A stretch of DNA of 10,802 nucleotides from Victivallales bacterium (GCA_017431185.1 JAFRLP010000377.1:1-10802); one strand, 5' to 3'; shown: positions 1 through 7,612, numbered from the stretch's first letter. Notes: generated by a model from the sequence alone, not told the origin. A program made the numbers and translations.

Positions 1-411
1 GGGATTTTCGGTCCCGGGATAGCCCAGCACCATGGCCATTTCCACGTAACGCTGCGAAATCTGCGGCGCAAAATGTGTATGATAGGCTTCCGAGATCATG
101 ATCAGACCGGCGCCGTGGGTCAGTTTCGGATGGAATGCGCTGAGGGCGTGCTCCATGGCATGCTCGGAGGTCGTGGAAGACAGTGCCTCCACCATCCCCG
201 CCATAGTGCTGGCGGTGGCCATGGCGGCCCTGGCCTCTTCATCAGAACCGTCCGCCACTGCAGCGGGCAGGTATTTCCCGATCAGTTCGATGGCTTTCAG
301 GGAAAACATTTCGCTGACCGGACTGGCCACCTTGGCGATGTACCCTTCCACCGCATGGTAGAAGGCGTCCATTCCCTGGTAGGCCGTATAAGCCGGCGGA
401 ACGAGAGCCTG
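1..411 (-). CDS. Iron-containing alcohol dehydrogenase, internal fragment (5' truncated, runs off left edge)
   Basis: Reading the minus strand with codons ending on position 1 gives an open frame of about 137 residues with clear Fe-ADH (PF00465) character. The segment GMDAFYHAVEGY supplies the Asp and first His of the metal site (codons at 367-369 and 355-357). MEHALSAFHPKLTHGAGL supplies the other two His ligands, so all four expected iron ligands are present. Family members reduce aldehydes to alcohols with NAD(P)H in the cytoplasm during fermentation. Homology is clear back to about VPPAYTAYQG; beyond roughly position 411 the frame becomes the antisense of the butyrate kinase remnant. The NAD-binding N-terminal half is therefore missing, and the C-terminus lies outside the window. 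The gene is either a genuine 5'-deleted remnant or one side of an assembly joint. Family call is strong; the exact substrate is unknown. Confidence 0.85.
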
Positions 412-713
412 GCGCAACGCTGGCCTGGAACACGATGATTTACCAAATCTGCAAGCAAATCGGCGAGATGTCAACCGTGCTCTGCGGAAAAGTGGACGGC
501 ATTCTGCTGACTGGCGGACTGATGCGTTTTCAGGATATCAAGGACGGGATACAGAAGCGGTGCGGCTGGATTGCCCCAATCAGCGTCTATCCTGGCGAAA
601 TGGAGCAGGAGGCGCTGGCGTGGTCGGTTCTCCGCGCCCTTCGCGGGGAATCCCCCATCCTGACCTACTCGGGAAAACCCGTCTGGCAGGGCTTCCAGGA
701 CATCGGACTGTAA
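411..713 (+). pseudogene. buk: Butyrate kinase, C-terminal remnant
   Basis: The frame ending with TAA at 711-713 encodes the last ~100 residues of a butyrate kinase (acetokinase family, normally about 350 residues). Diagnostic parts are AWNTMIYQICKQIGEM, KVDGILLTGGL (the nucleotide-binding segment of the ASKHA fold), WIAPISVYPGEMEQEALA and LRALRGE. The pattern is that of Buk rather than acetate kinase. Family similarity begins around GATLAW (from about 411); the first in-frame ATG is at 435, already inside a conserved helix and without a ribosome binding site, so it is not the original start. About 70% of the protein, including the phosphate-binding N-terminal domain, is missing, so the fragment should be inactive. 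It lies 18 bases upstream of pta, the normal acyl-phosphate partner. The loss coincides with the 5' loss of the opposing dehydrogenase, so one rearrangement or one misassembly explains both. Confidence 0.82.
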
Positions 714-716
714 TAC

Positions 717-723
717 AGAAGAG
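717..723 (+). promoter_or_regulatory. Ribosome binding site of pta
   Basis: AGAAGAG ends 8 bases before ATG 732 and decides that start over the TTG at 726, which would leave only 2 bases of spacing. Confidence 0.6.
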
Positions 724-731
724 TTTTGAAC

Positions 732-1727
732 ATGGGCATGATGGAACAGGCCAAGGCAAAGGCGCGCCAGAGCATCAAGCGAATCGTTTTCCCCGAGGGG
801 GATGAGCCGCGCACCGTCCGGGCAGCAGCCATACTTCACGCGGAAAAACTTGTCCAGCCGATTCTGCTTGGCGCACCGCAGAGAATCCAGGCGGTGGCCA
901 ACGAGACGGGGGCGGACATCTCCGGACTGGAAATCATCGAGCCTGGCAAGGACGAAAAATCCGCCGACTATGCCAGACTCCTCCATGAACTCCGCAAGTC
1001 CAAGGGGGTCACCGAGGAGATGGCTGCTCAACTGGTGGCAGACACCATGTACTACGGAATCATGATGGTCAAGACAGGAGATGCGGACGGGTTGGTCTCG
1101 GGTGCAGTCCACACCACAGGAGACATGCTCCGCCCTGCCCTGCAAATCATCAAGACACGTCCAGGCATCAAGGTCGTCTCCTCCAGTTTCCTCATGGAAT
1201 GCCCCAACAAGAACCTCGGGCATGATGGGCTGCTGGTCTTCGCCGACTGCGTGGTGATGCCCTGCCCCACCGCCGAGGAACTCGCGCACATCGCAATCTC
1301 CGCGGCGGAGACCGCGCGCACCCTCTGCGGCATTGCCGAACCCAAGGTCGCCATGCTCTCGTTCTCGACCAAAGGCAGCGCCAAACACGAACTGGTGACC
1401 AAAGTCCAGGAGGCGACCCGCATCGCCCATGAACTGGCACCCGAACTGGCGCTGGACGGCGAACTGCAGCTGGACGCCGCGCTCGTGCCGGCCGTCGGAG
1501 CATCCAAGGCCAAAGGCAGTGCAGTGGCGGGGCATGCCAACGTGCTGATTTACCCTGATCTGCAGGCCGGCAACATCGCCTATAAACTGGTTCAGTACGT
1601 TGCGGGGGCGCAGGCCTTCGCCGTCCTGCAAGGTCTGGCCAAGCCCTGCAACGACTTGTCCCGAGGGTGCTCGGTGGAGGATATCGTCAAGACCGCCGTG
1701 CTGACCGCTGTGCAGGCGCAGGCATAA
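732..1727 (+). CDS. pta: Phosphate acetyltransferase (phosphotransacetylase)
   Basis: Encodes a 331-residue protein of the PTA/PTB family (PF01515), which converts acetyl-CoA and phosphate to acetyl-phosphate and CoA in the cytosol. The full length fits the short, single-domain Pta class. Visible family blocks are IVFPEGDEPRTVRAA near the N-terminus, DGLVSGAVHTTGDMLRPALQ about a third of the way in, SFSTKGSAKHELV at about residue 210, and a C-terminal series PAVGASKAKGSAVAGHAN, YPDLQAGNIAYKLVQ and LAKPCNDLSRGCSVEDIV. These favour acetyl- over butyryl-specific enzymes, although a butyrate kinase remnant precedes it. I chose ATG 732 because AGAAGAG (717-723) lies 8 bases upstream; a TTG at 726 and ATGs at 738 and 741 are alternatives. 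It is probably the distal gene of a former buk-pta pair. It ends 15 bases before a perfect hairpin. Confidence 0.92.
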   Translation: MGMMEQAKAKARQSIKRIVFPEGDEPRTVRAAAILHAEKLVQPILLGAPQRIQAVANETGADISGLEIIEPGKDEKSADYARLLHELRKSKGVTEEMAAQLVADTMYYGIMMVKTGDADGLVSGAVHTTGDMLRPALQIIKTRPGIKVVSSSFLMECPNKNLGHDGLLVFADCVVMPCPTAEELAHIAISAAETARTLCGIAEPKVAMLSFSTKGSAKHELVTKVQEATRIAHELAPELALDGELQLDAALVPAVGASKAKGSAVAGHANVLIYPDLQAGNIAYKLVQYVAGAQAFAVLQGLAKPCNDLSRGCSVEDIVKTAVLTAVQAQA

Positions 1728-1742
1728 CCAGGCTACTTCAGA

Positions 1743-1764
1743 CCGCGAGGCTCAGGCCTCGCGG
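1743..1764. terminator. Perfect hairpin between convergent genes (possible bidirectional terminator)
   Basis: CCGCGAGGC, loop TCAG, GCCTCGCGG forms a 9-bp G+C-rich perfect stem. It starts 15 bases after the pta stop and lies 77 bases beyond the stop of the convergent minus-strand gene. There is no T-run on either side, so it is not a classical rho-independent terminator; it may act as a weak terminator or as a 3' stabilising stem for both transcripts. The rest of the 1728-1841 gap shows only a 10-base direct repeat (TCGCCTGGCA at 1780 and 1811). Confidence 0.5.
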
Positions 1765-1841
1765 GCAAGTTGGGGTCTCTCGCCTGGCATGGGGGAGAAG
1801 TCGAGGAAGGTCGCCTGGCACGAGAAAGTGCTGGGGGCTCG

Positions 1842-4010
1842 CTAGTTTTTCTGGAGCCAGGCGCAGTTCAGGACCTTTTCCAGCAGAACGTTGCGGTAGA
1901 TGAGATAGTGGTTGCTGGCCTCAAAGCCGATGCGGGAGTCATTGGCCAGAAGCGCCAGCATCCGCCTTGCGGATTGCTCCTCGCTGGCCGCCAACTGGCG
2001 GCAGGCCTCCCTGTCGCCCTCATTTCGCCGATTGCAGAAGGCGATCTGGCGCCAACTGCTCTCCAGAATGCAGTGGGCGGCGTTGGCCATATTCCTCAAC
2101 TCCTGCAAGGCGGGAGCGTATTTCGGTTCCACGGGCGGCAAGGCGGCCAGGATATCCAGTCCTTTTCCCCACTCCCGGGTCATTTCCGCAAAGACCTGTT
2201 CCAGCAGGGCTGGCCCGTAGGTCTTGCTCCAGCCTTCGACGTCATCGTAGCAGAATCCGACCATGGTGGCGGCGCGTCCCGTCCGGTCAGGCCAAAGCAG
2301 ATTGGCGGGGCCGAAGTTCTGCGGTCCCGTATAGATGAGGTAGGTCAGATTGAAGGGGAATTGGCTGAACCCGCGAGAGAAGCATTCCAACGCCTCGGTG
2401 ACTTTGGCGGCGATGCCTGTCCCGTAGTGTTGTTCGACATATTGCGCCAGAGGAGCATTTGTCAACGGAAGGTTTCCGCCAGGCGCGCCGCCCAAAGTCC
2501 AGCACAGCATAAAGTCCTCCACACCCGCCTCCTTCAGGCTCTCCAGATGGCGGGCGACCAACTGCGGAACGGGGATGAAAGGCAGGCACGAGAGTTCCCA
2601 ACTGGCATTCAACTGCACCTTGGCAATGACCCGATGCCCAGAATCCTGCGCCAGTTTCCACATCCGACGCGCCATGGGACCGGGGCCAGGATGGGAAATG
2701 GAGTAGTCCAGAACCCGTCCAGGAACACCGTGGCAATCCGTCTCCACATTCGTTTCGCTGACACACATCACATCGATGTCGGGGGGAAGGCGACGGAGCA
2801 CCGCCTCGTCCCAGGGGGAACGCCAGGCCCAACTCCAGGCGATGAGCCTGGTCTTGCTGCCGGCCTCCTTCATCCCTGCGCGGATGGTCTCCAGAACGGC
2901 GACAATCTCCTCCGACGGGTCTGCCAAATCACGGCAGCGCGGGCAATCCGTCTTCGTGCTGCGGCTCAGGCAATGGGTCAGATTCTCGCTCATGGTAATG
3001 GTGAAGAATCCCGCCAAATCAGGCACCGCTCGGCACAGATTGGCAATGCCGTTGCGCAAGGCGGTCGCCACCTCGGGATTGCGAATGCAGAGGGCTCGAC
3101 TACCCTCGCCATTCTGGTCAGGCGTACCCGCCCAGCCAGGGTGACGCTTCAGCATCGAGTCAAGCATATTTCTCGGCTCGTTCAGGTAGAGATACAGACC
3201 AATGCCGAAGCGTGCCGTCTCGGCGGCGAGACGCTTCAGATTACGCTGACGGGTCTCCCAGCCGGCGGAGAGGTCGGCATCCCCCGTCCAGGGGGTCAAA
3301 TCCGACAGCAAGGCGGGCATCCAGACCGCGTTGACGCCGCAGGCTGCATAGGCGGCCAGCAGTCCAGGAGGGAATGGATTCGGGGCCCCATCGGCCAGCC
3401 AATCACCGCAGGAGGCGGTGTAACTGTAAACCATCCTCAAATGCGTCGCGTCTGGTTTTGGAGGGAGAACAGCGGGTTCCTGCTCATATTCGGCCAAAAA
3501 ATGGAATGGCTTGACTGCAACGCTCTGCGCCAGCGGGGCAATCAGCGCACGGATGGCGGCAGTGGCCTTCTGTTCGTCCGAAGTCAAGGGACGATATACG
3601 GTTTCAGGGCAAAGCGGTTTGGTGTTGCCCAGTTTATGCCACAGGAAATCCTCCTCACGCAGCACTTTGATGAGTTTTTCGCGGGACCAATCAAGCAATT
3701 GCAGCAACCCCGCATAATTGAGCAAATCCCAGTTCTGGCGAATGATGGAGAGATATCCAAGGCGTGTCCATTTCTCAATCTCCGTCGCATCGGCGGGCGG
3801 CAGCCCCATCTGGCGGGCAGCCTCCGTCACCTCCGCGACTGTGCAGCGCAGCACTCGGGCGAGACGTTCAGAGGGCACCATGCCCCAGTTGCGAAACACC
3901 ACTGCCTGCCAGCGGGCGGGGAAATGGTTCAACGGCAAAGCAGGACACAGGGGATTCTCCAGAAAATCGGCAAGTTCGTAACTCATAAGGTCAATCTCTA
4001 TGTGGTTCAT
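1842..4010 (-). CDS. Uncharacterised 722-residue protein with GH20-like TIM-barrel region and HTH-like N-terminus
   Basis: No signal peptide or membrane segment is visible, so it should be cytosolic. Residues ~35-72 (FRNWGMVPSERLARVL then VTEAARQMGLPP) look like a helix-turn-helix-type element, repeated in style at ~88-128 (RQNWDLLNYAGLLQLLDW). From ~190 the pattern is that of a glycosidase-type barrel: LRMVYSYTASCGDWLADG, GVNAVWMPALLSDLTP, FGIGLYLYLNEPRNM, a TMSENLTHC...DCPRCRDL block with a CxxC pair at 356/359, and TRLIAWSWAW. The tail beyond ~540 is helical. This resembles proteins annotated as family-20-like glycosidases in Lentisphaerota and related phyla; the catalytic acid pair cannot be assigned by eye. 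ATG 4010 has no ribosome binding site; ATG 3986 (MSYELADF) has AGAG 9 bases upstream and may be the true start. It is the last gene of the phosphoribosyltransferase-codB unit, 59 bases after the phosphatase gene. Confidence 0.7.
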   Translation of the reverse strand: MNHIEIDLMSYELADFLENPLCPALPLNHFPARWQAVVFRNWGMVPSERLARVLRCTVAEVTEAARQMGLPPADATEIEKWTRLGYLSIIRQNWDLLNYAGLLQLLDWSREKLIKVLREEDFLWHKLGNTKPLCPETVYRPLTSDEQKATAAIRALIAPLAQSVAVKPFHFLAEYEQEPAVLPPKPDATHLRMVYSYTASCGDWLADGAPNPFPPGLLAAYAACGVNAVWMPALLSDLTPWTGDADLSAGWETRQRNLKRLAAETARFGIGLYLYLNEPRNMLDSMLKRHPGWAGTPDQNGEGSRALCIRNPEVATALRNGIANLCRAVPDLAGFFTITMSENLTHCLSRSTKTDCPRCRDLADPSEEIVAVLETIRAGMKEAGSKTRLIAWSWAWRSPWDEAVLRRLPPDIDVMCVSETNVETDCHGVPGRVLDYSISHPGPGPMARRMWKLAQDSGHRVIAKVQLNASWELSCLPFIPVPQLVARHLESLKEAGVEDFMLCWTLGGAPGGNLPLTNAPLAQYVEQHYGTGIAAKVTEALECFSRGFSQFPFNLTYLIYTGPQNFGPANLLWPDRTGRAATMVGFCYDDVEGWSKTYGPALLEQVFAEMTREWGKGLDILAALPPVEPKYAPALQELRNMANAAHCILESSWRQIAFCNRRNEGDREACRQLAASEEQSARRMLALLANDSRIGFEASNHYLIYRNVLLEKVLNCAWLQKN

Positions 4011-4022
4011 AAGTTGGTAGTC

Positions 4023-4067
4023 AGCCGTAAAAATTTGACTGAAAATGTCGACTATATTTTTACGGCT
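4023..4067. promoter_or_regulatory. 12-bp perfect inverted repeat upstream of the GH20-like gene
   Basis: AGCCGTAAAAAT (4023-4034) and ATTTTTACGGCT (4056-4067) are exact reverse complements with a 21-base spacer. The element occupies most of the 59-base gap between the phosphatase stop and the next ATG on the minus strand, ending 12 bases before ATG 4010. As RNA it would fold into a G+C-tipped, A/U-rich stem. It has no T-run outside the stem. It could be a protein operator, an attenuator or an RNA stem controlling the last gene. The role is inference; the symmetry is directly visible. Confidence 0.6.
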
Positions 4068-4069
4068 CC

Positions 4070-5254
4070 TTATTCAGCGGCCTCCTGACGGGGCTGTGCC
4101 ATCGGCAATCCAGGTCCAAGGACAATCTCGCGGAAGGCGGCAATCTCCTCGGCAGTGACACCCGCCTTCAGGAGATAGCGCTCGGCCTTTTGGACCAACG
4201 GCTCTTCAGGCGTGCCAAACTTGTCCATGCCGCGCTCCAGGACATCGTATACCGTGTGTACGCGCACCGCGAAGAATGAGGTGAACGTGTAGTCGCGCAT
4301 CAGTTCCTCGCGCGCCACGCCCAGCACAGCCAGCAGCAGGAAGGCCAGCGAGCCGGTGCGGTCGGCCCCCCCAATGCAGTGGAAGTCAATGGGGTAGTTT
4401 TCACGGTGACAGAACACACGGAACAGGGCAGCGAAGTTGGCCATGCCCTTAGGTGTGAAAATCCCCGCGTATGCGGTGGCGGGGATATGCACAAAGTTGA
4501 TGTCCGGCCCGACAGGGGACTCGGGCATATTCGCCGTCTCCTTCGCAGAGCGCAAATCGAGGTCGGTGCGGATTTTCATCACTTCGCGGATGACCCGCAG
4601 CCCCTCTGCGTTGAACTGCGGTTTTCCAGGGGTCTTTCCGCCGTCGGAGGAGTTGAAGTTGAATCCTGCACTGCGATAGATGAGTCCCTGGGGAATCATG
4701 CGTCCCCCCAGTCCGGCACGCCCGCCCAAATCACGCACGTTGTTCATGCCAGGCACGTTCATCACGCGGGGCGTGTGCGGGTCAACCGTGAACTTGCAGA
4801 CAGGTGTGGCGACGCCCGTGCCATCCTGATAGACCGCCTCGACCTTCCAATGGTAGGTCTGGCCAATCTTCAGGTTGTACAGGACATGGTTGGAGTGCGG
4901 CGGAGCCAGGACAACGGCATCCTTCAGCTCGGAATTCTCCGCATAGGTCAGACGGTAGGTGACTTTGCGGCGTTCGCCCTGAAAATGCCAGCGCAAGGTC
5001 ACGCCCTGAGGCTGGGAACGAACCACGGATGACCAATCGCGAGTGACATTCGGATTAGCCGTCAGACGGCGCGCCTCAGCTTCCGTCAACTCCACATAAA
5101 GCCTCTGCGTGGGCTTCATGTTCTGCACCACAGCCCCGTCAACGGGATTTTTAATGGCAATCGTGTCCTCGGCCCATGCCAGGGCACCAAGCAGAACCAG
5201 AGAGAGACAAAGCGCGGCCGCACCGCCAAGGCGGGGTAAATGCATCCAGAACAT
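4070..5254 (-). CDS. Secreted tyrosine/dual-specificity phosphatase with fibronectin-III-like N-terminal region
   Basis: A 394-residue protein. Residues 1-28 form a signal peptide (hydrophobic run LCLSLVLLGALAWA, likely cleavage after AWA at 28), so it acts outside the cytoplasm. Residues ~85-158 resemble a fibronectin type III domain (VTLRWHFQG, VTYRLTYAEN, LKIGQTYHWKVEAVY). Residues ~165-375 match the bacterial Y_phosphatase3 group: NNVRDLGG at 171-178, LIYRSAG at 191, DLRS at 233, and the P-loop HCIGGADRTG at 292-301, which fits HCx5R with Cys293 as nucleophile and Arg299 binding phosphate. The family hydrolyses phosphotyrosine or sometimes phosphoinositides or other phosphoesters; the substrate here is unknown. 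It starts 16 bases after the codB stop. No clear ribosome binding site precedes ATG 5254; ATG 5245 is an alternative. The general acid Asp was not located with certainty. Confidence 0.88.
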   Translation of the reverse strand: MFWMHLPRLGGAAALCLSLVLLGALAWAEDTIAIKNPVDGAVVQNMKPTQRLYVELTEAEARRLTANPNVTRDWSSVVRSQPQGVTLRWHFQGERRKVTYRLTYAENSELKDAVVLAPPHSNHVLYNLKIGQTYHWKVEAVYQDGTGVATPVCKFTVDPHTPRVMNVPGMNNVRDLGGRAGLGGRMIPQGLIYRSAGFNFNSSDGGKTPGKPQFNAEGLRVIREVMKIRTDLDLRSAKETANMPESPVGPDINFVHIPATAYAGIFTPKGMANFAALFRVFCHRENYPIDFHCIGGADRTGSLAFLLLAVLGVAREELMRDYTFTSFFAVRVHTVYDVLERGMDKFGTPEEPLVQKAERYLLKAGVTAEEIAAFREIVLGPGLPMAQPRQEAAE

Positions 5255-5270
5255 AAGTGTCGATTGCGTT

Positions 5271-6563
5271 TTATTTCAATTTGCTGTTGACGACGGAGCA
5301 GGTGTCCATGACAATCGTCCAGGTACGGGCGGCCCAATAGACGAGGAAGGTCACGACCATTCCGTTGATGGAACTGATACCACAGTGGACAAAGTTCGCG
5401 GTCAGCACACCGCACAGCCAGGCCAGAACAGCCGCGACGTTGACGGCCTTGCCACTCTTCAGTTCAGCCAGGGATTCGTACTTCTGCTTGCGGAACAGGA
5501 AGAAATCGGCGGCCAGCACGGCGCCCACTGGCGGAATCATGGAGTTGAGGAAATTGAGGTAGGCGACGAAATTGTTGTAGAGGAACATCGCCAGCACAGT
5601 GCCCAGAACACCGTTGAAGATGACGACCTTCTTTTTTGCAAAGCCAGTGATGTTGGAGATGCCCAGTCCTGAGGTGTAGAGGGCGTTGTCGTTGGTCGTC
5701 CAGATGTTCAATCCCAGAACAATGCAGGCGGGGAGCAGCAGTCCCTGGGCAACCATCACTTCGGAGATGTCGTTGGTCTTGTAGAACATTCCGCCGACGG
5801 CCCCGAACATGAACATCAGGGAGTTGCCGATGAAGAAGGCGATGGCGGTGGTGCTGATGGCGGTCTTGGTGTTCTTGGCGAAACGAGCGAAGTCCGGCGT
5901 GCAGGAGCCGCCGGAGATGAAGGAGCCGACCGCCATGGCAATGGCCGCGCCCAGGCTGATGGAGGATTCAGGGACCGCCTTGACGAGGGTTTGCCAGGCA
6001 TTCGGGTTGTCCGCAAACACCTTGATGGCGGAGAAGCCGCCGCCGATGGCCACCGCAGGCACCGCGATGATGGAGACAATGGCCAGGGCCTTAATGCCAA
6101 AATACGCGCTCGCCGTGAAGGCCACGCCCGAAAGCACGATGGGCAGCCAGATGTTGCAGTTGACGCCCTTGGCAGCCAGCCATTTCTGGACGGGGATGGC
6201 GAACATCGCCACGCCCACGCCAAACCAGCCAATCTGCGTGATGGCCAGAATCGCCGAGGGCAGCCACGACCCCTTCACGCCAAAGGAGTAGCGGCACAGC
6301 AAATGGACAGACAGGCCGGTCTTGGAGGCCATATACGCCAATGTGGAGGTATAGACTCCCAGAATCAGGTTGCCAGCCAGCATCGCCAGAATGAAATTCG
6401 ACAGGGTCAGCCCAGCCCCCATTCCGGCGCCCACCCACATGGAGGCGGAAAAGAAGGTGAAGCCAAGCATCACCACAAACATCGACCAGAAGCCACGGCG
6501 ACTTTCAGCAGGAACCTCGGTCAGGGCAAAATCTTCATCCAGCGGTTTTGTTTCTTGCGACAT
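5271..6563 (-). CDS. codB: Cytosine permease, NCS1 family (CodB)
   Basis: A 430-residue polytopic membrane protein that aligns from end to end with E. coli CodB, the cation-coupled cytosine importer of the inner membrane. Near-identical blocks are VMLGFTFFSASMW (31-43), KTGLSVHLLCRYSFGVKGSW (81-100), QIGWFGVGVAMFAIPV (110-125), GNSLMFMFGAVGG (246-258), LGLNIWTTNDNALYTSGLG (283-301) and IPPVGAVLAADFF (343-355). Roughly twelve hydrophobic segments are visible. Length is normal for the family. It follows the phosphoribosyltransferase gene by 48 bases and precedes the phosphatase gene by 16, so the three are probably co-transcribed. In enterobacteria codB pairs with codA (cytosine deaminase); no deaminase occurs here, so import of cytosine for another fate, or of another base, is possible. 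Ribosome binding sequence is weak (GAGA, 10 bases upstream). Family call strong, substrate likely but unproven. Confidence 0.93.
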   Translation of the reverse strand: MSQETKPLDEDFALTEVPAESRRGFWSMFVVMLGFTFFSASMWVGAGMGAGLTLSNFILAMLAGNLILGVYTSTLAYMASKTGLSVHLLCRYSFGVKGSWLPSAILAITQIGWFGVGVAMFAIPVQKWLAAKGVNCNIWLPIVLSGVAFTASAYFGIKALAIVSIIAVPAVAIGGGFSAIKVFADNPNAWQTLVKAVPESSISLGAAIAMAVGSFISGGSCTPDFARFAKNTKTAISTTAIAFFIGNSLMFMFGAVGGMFYKTNDISEVMVAQGLLLPACIVLGLNIWTTNDNALYTSGLGISNITGFAKKKVVIFNGVLGTVLAMFLYNNFVAYLNFLNSMIPPVGAVLAADFFLFRKQKYESLAELKSGKAVNVAAVLAWLCGVLTANFVHCGISSINGMVVTFLVYWAARTWTIVMDTCSVVNSKLK

Positions 6564-6611
6564 TGTTCAGGATTCTCTGGTTTGGGGGACGGACTGACAA
6601 AAGAAAAAAGA

Positions 6612-7586
6612 CTAATTCAGCAGTTGGCGCATCTGGCTGATTTCGCGGACGGCGATATCGTGGAGCGATGGTGTGCCAAACCGTGTGACGTCCAGTTCGG
6701 GGAAACGTTGCGCCAGATAGGTCGGGAAATCCATTCCCTGCTCCGCCAGATCAAGGACCTGCCGCCAGTAGTTTCGCACATCCTCCGCGTACTCACGCAC
6801 CCAGAAGGCACGGCTTCCCGCATCGTAGATGGCGCAGCGCTCCAGGGGATAGGCTGGGTCTTCGTACTGGGACTCGATGAAGTCGGGGGCCATCACCGCG
6901 CCCAGGCGCAGCAAGTCGGTCCCCGTCAGGCGAATGGCCAGCGTGGAGGTCAAATCAGGCACTTGGAAGCATCCCTCCAGGAAAATCAGCGTGGTCTTCC
7001 GATAACCGGAAAAGCGCTGCCGGCACTCCTGGTCAACCTTGCGGAGGATCTCCACGGCGGCGGGACTGCCGAAGGTGAAGAAGATGATGCTGCGCAGCAT
7101 GGTGCGCTGGCTTTCCGCCGTGTTGAGAAGTTCGCCCAGGGCGTACTGAAGGCTGGTTCCCGTTGCCACCACGTCACCGATGACCAGACTGGTCTCCTGC
7201 GGAAAATAGAGTTTGCGGTAGGCGTTTTCCGTGATGTGCCACTCCTCGGGGTCCGTCGCATTCCGTGCCCGCTGTGCGCTGATGAAGCAGGTGGTGTGGG
7301 TTTTCCAGCCGTAGGCCTCGGAGAGCGCGTTGCGCAGGCCGAAATTCAGACCGCCGCGAAGAATGTTGACCACCACGGTGCCGTGTTCCCTCAGGCCGAA
7401 ATTCCGGGCGACAAAGACATTGGCGCAGGCTCGCCGCAGCCGGTCCGTGTAGTCCGTGCCCACCACCGTCGGGTCATTGCAGATGGCCCGCGTCTCTGGC
7501 GTACTGGCAATCAGGGTCTCAATCTGCGGTTCGGCATCCCAGTCATAGAGACGCACCGCCTCAGTGCTTATAATGGGGGTCAGCAT
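6612..7586 (-). CDS. Phosphoribosyltransferase, UPRT-like, with C-terminal extension
   Basis: A 324-residue soluble protein. Residues ~60-150 form a type I phosphoribosyltransferase fold: VVVNILRGGLNFGLRNAL (71-88), similar to the ILRAGL region of uracil phosphoribosyltransferase, and the PRPP-binding loop VIGDVVATGTS (135-145) with an acidic Asp and the ATGTS phosphate-binding turn. FFTFGSPAAVEIL (169-181) continues the fold. Such enzymes join a nucleobase to PRPP to make a nucleotide. Canonical uracil enzymes are about 210 residues; here ~110 further residues (from ~215, with FWVREYAEDVRNYWRQVLDL) have no function I recognise. The adjacent cytosine permease points to pyrimidine salvage, but the base specificity cannot be read from sequence. 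ATG 7586 is well supported by AGGAG 6 bases upstream. It is the first gene of the unit. It could instead belong to a regulatory or biosynthetic PRTase subgroup. Confidence 0.8.
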   Translation of the reverse strand: MLTPIISTEAVRLYDWDAEPQIETLIASTPETRAICNDPTVVGTDYTDRLRRACANVFVARNFGLREHGTVVVNILRGGLNFGLRNALSEAYGWKTHTTCFISAQRARNATDPEEWHITENAYRKLYFPQETSLVIGDVVATGTSLQYALGELLNTAESQRTMLRSIIFFTFGSPAAVEILRKVDQECRQRFSGYRKTTLIFLEGCFQVPDLTSTLAIRLTGTDLLRLGAVMAPDFIESQYEDPAYPLERCAIYDAGSRAFWVREYAEDVRNYWRQVLDLAEQGMDFPTYLAQRFPELDVTRFGTPSLHDIAVREISQMRQLLN

Positions 7587-7592
7587 GCTGTT

Positions 7593-7597
7593 CTCCT
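7593..7597 (-). promoter_or_regulatory. Ribosome binding site of the phosphoribosyltransferase gene
   Basis: AGGAG on the minus strand, 6 bases before ATG 7586; the strongest Shine-Dalgarno match in the minus-strand genes of the window. Confidence 0.7.
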
Positions 7598-7612
7598 ATG
7601 GTCTGGGAAGAT

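Noticed and set aside
471..1631. Long minus-strand open frame (386 codons) opposite pta
   Set aside because: It is the antisense of clearly recognisable butyrate kinase and phosphotransacetylase sequence, has Gly/Arg/His/Cys-rich low-quality composition and no family motif.
1780..1820. Direct repeat TCGCCTGGCA at 1780 and 1811
   Set aside because: Only 10 bases, two copies, and similar CTGGC-rich words are common in this G+C-rich sequence; no attachment-site context.
1770..4088. Very long plus-strand open frame (772 codons)
   Set aside because: It mirrors the minus-strand GH20-like gene; its translation has no hydrophobic core pattern or known motif, while the minus-strand product does.
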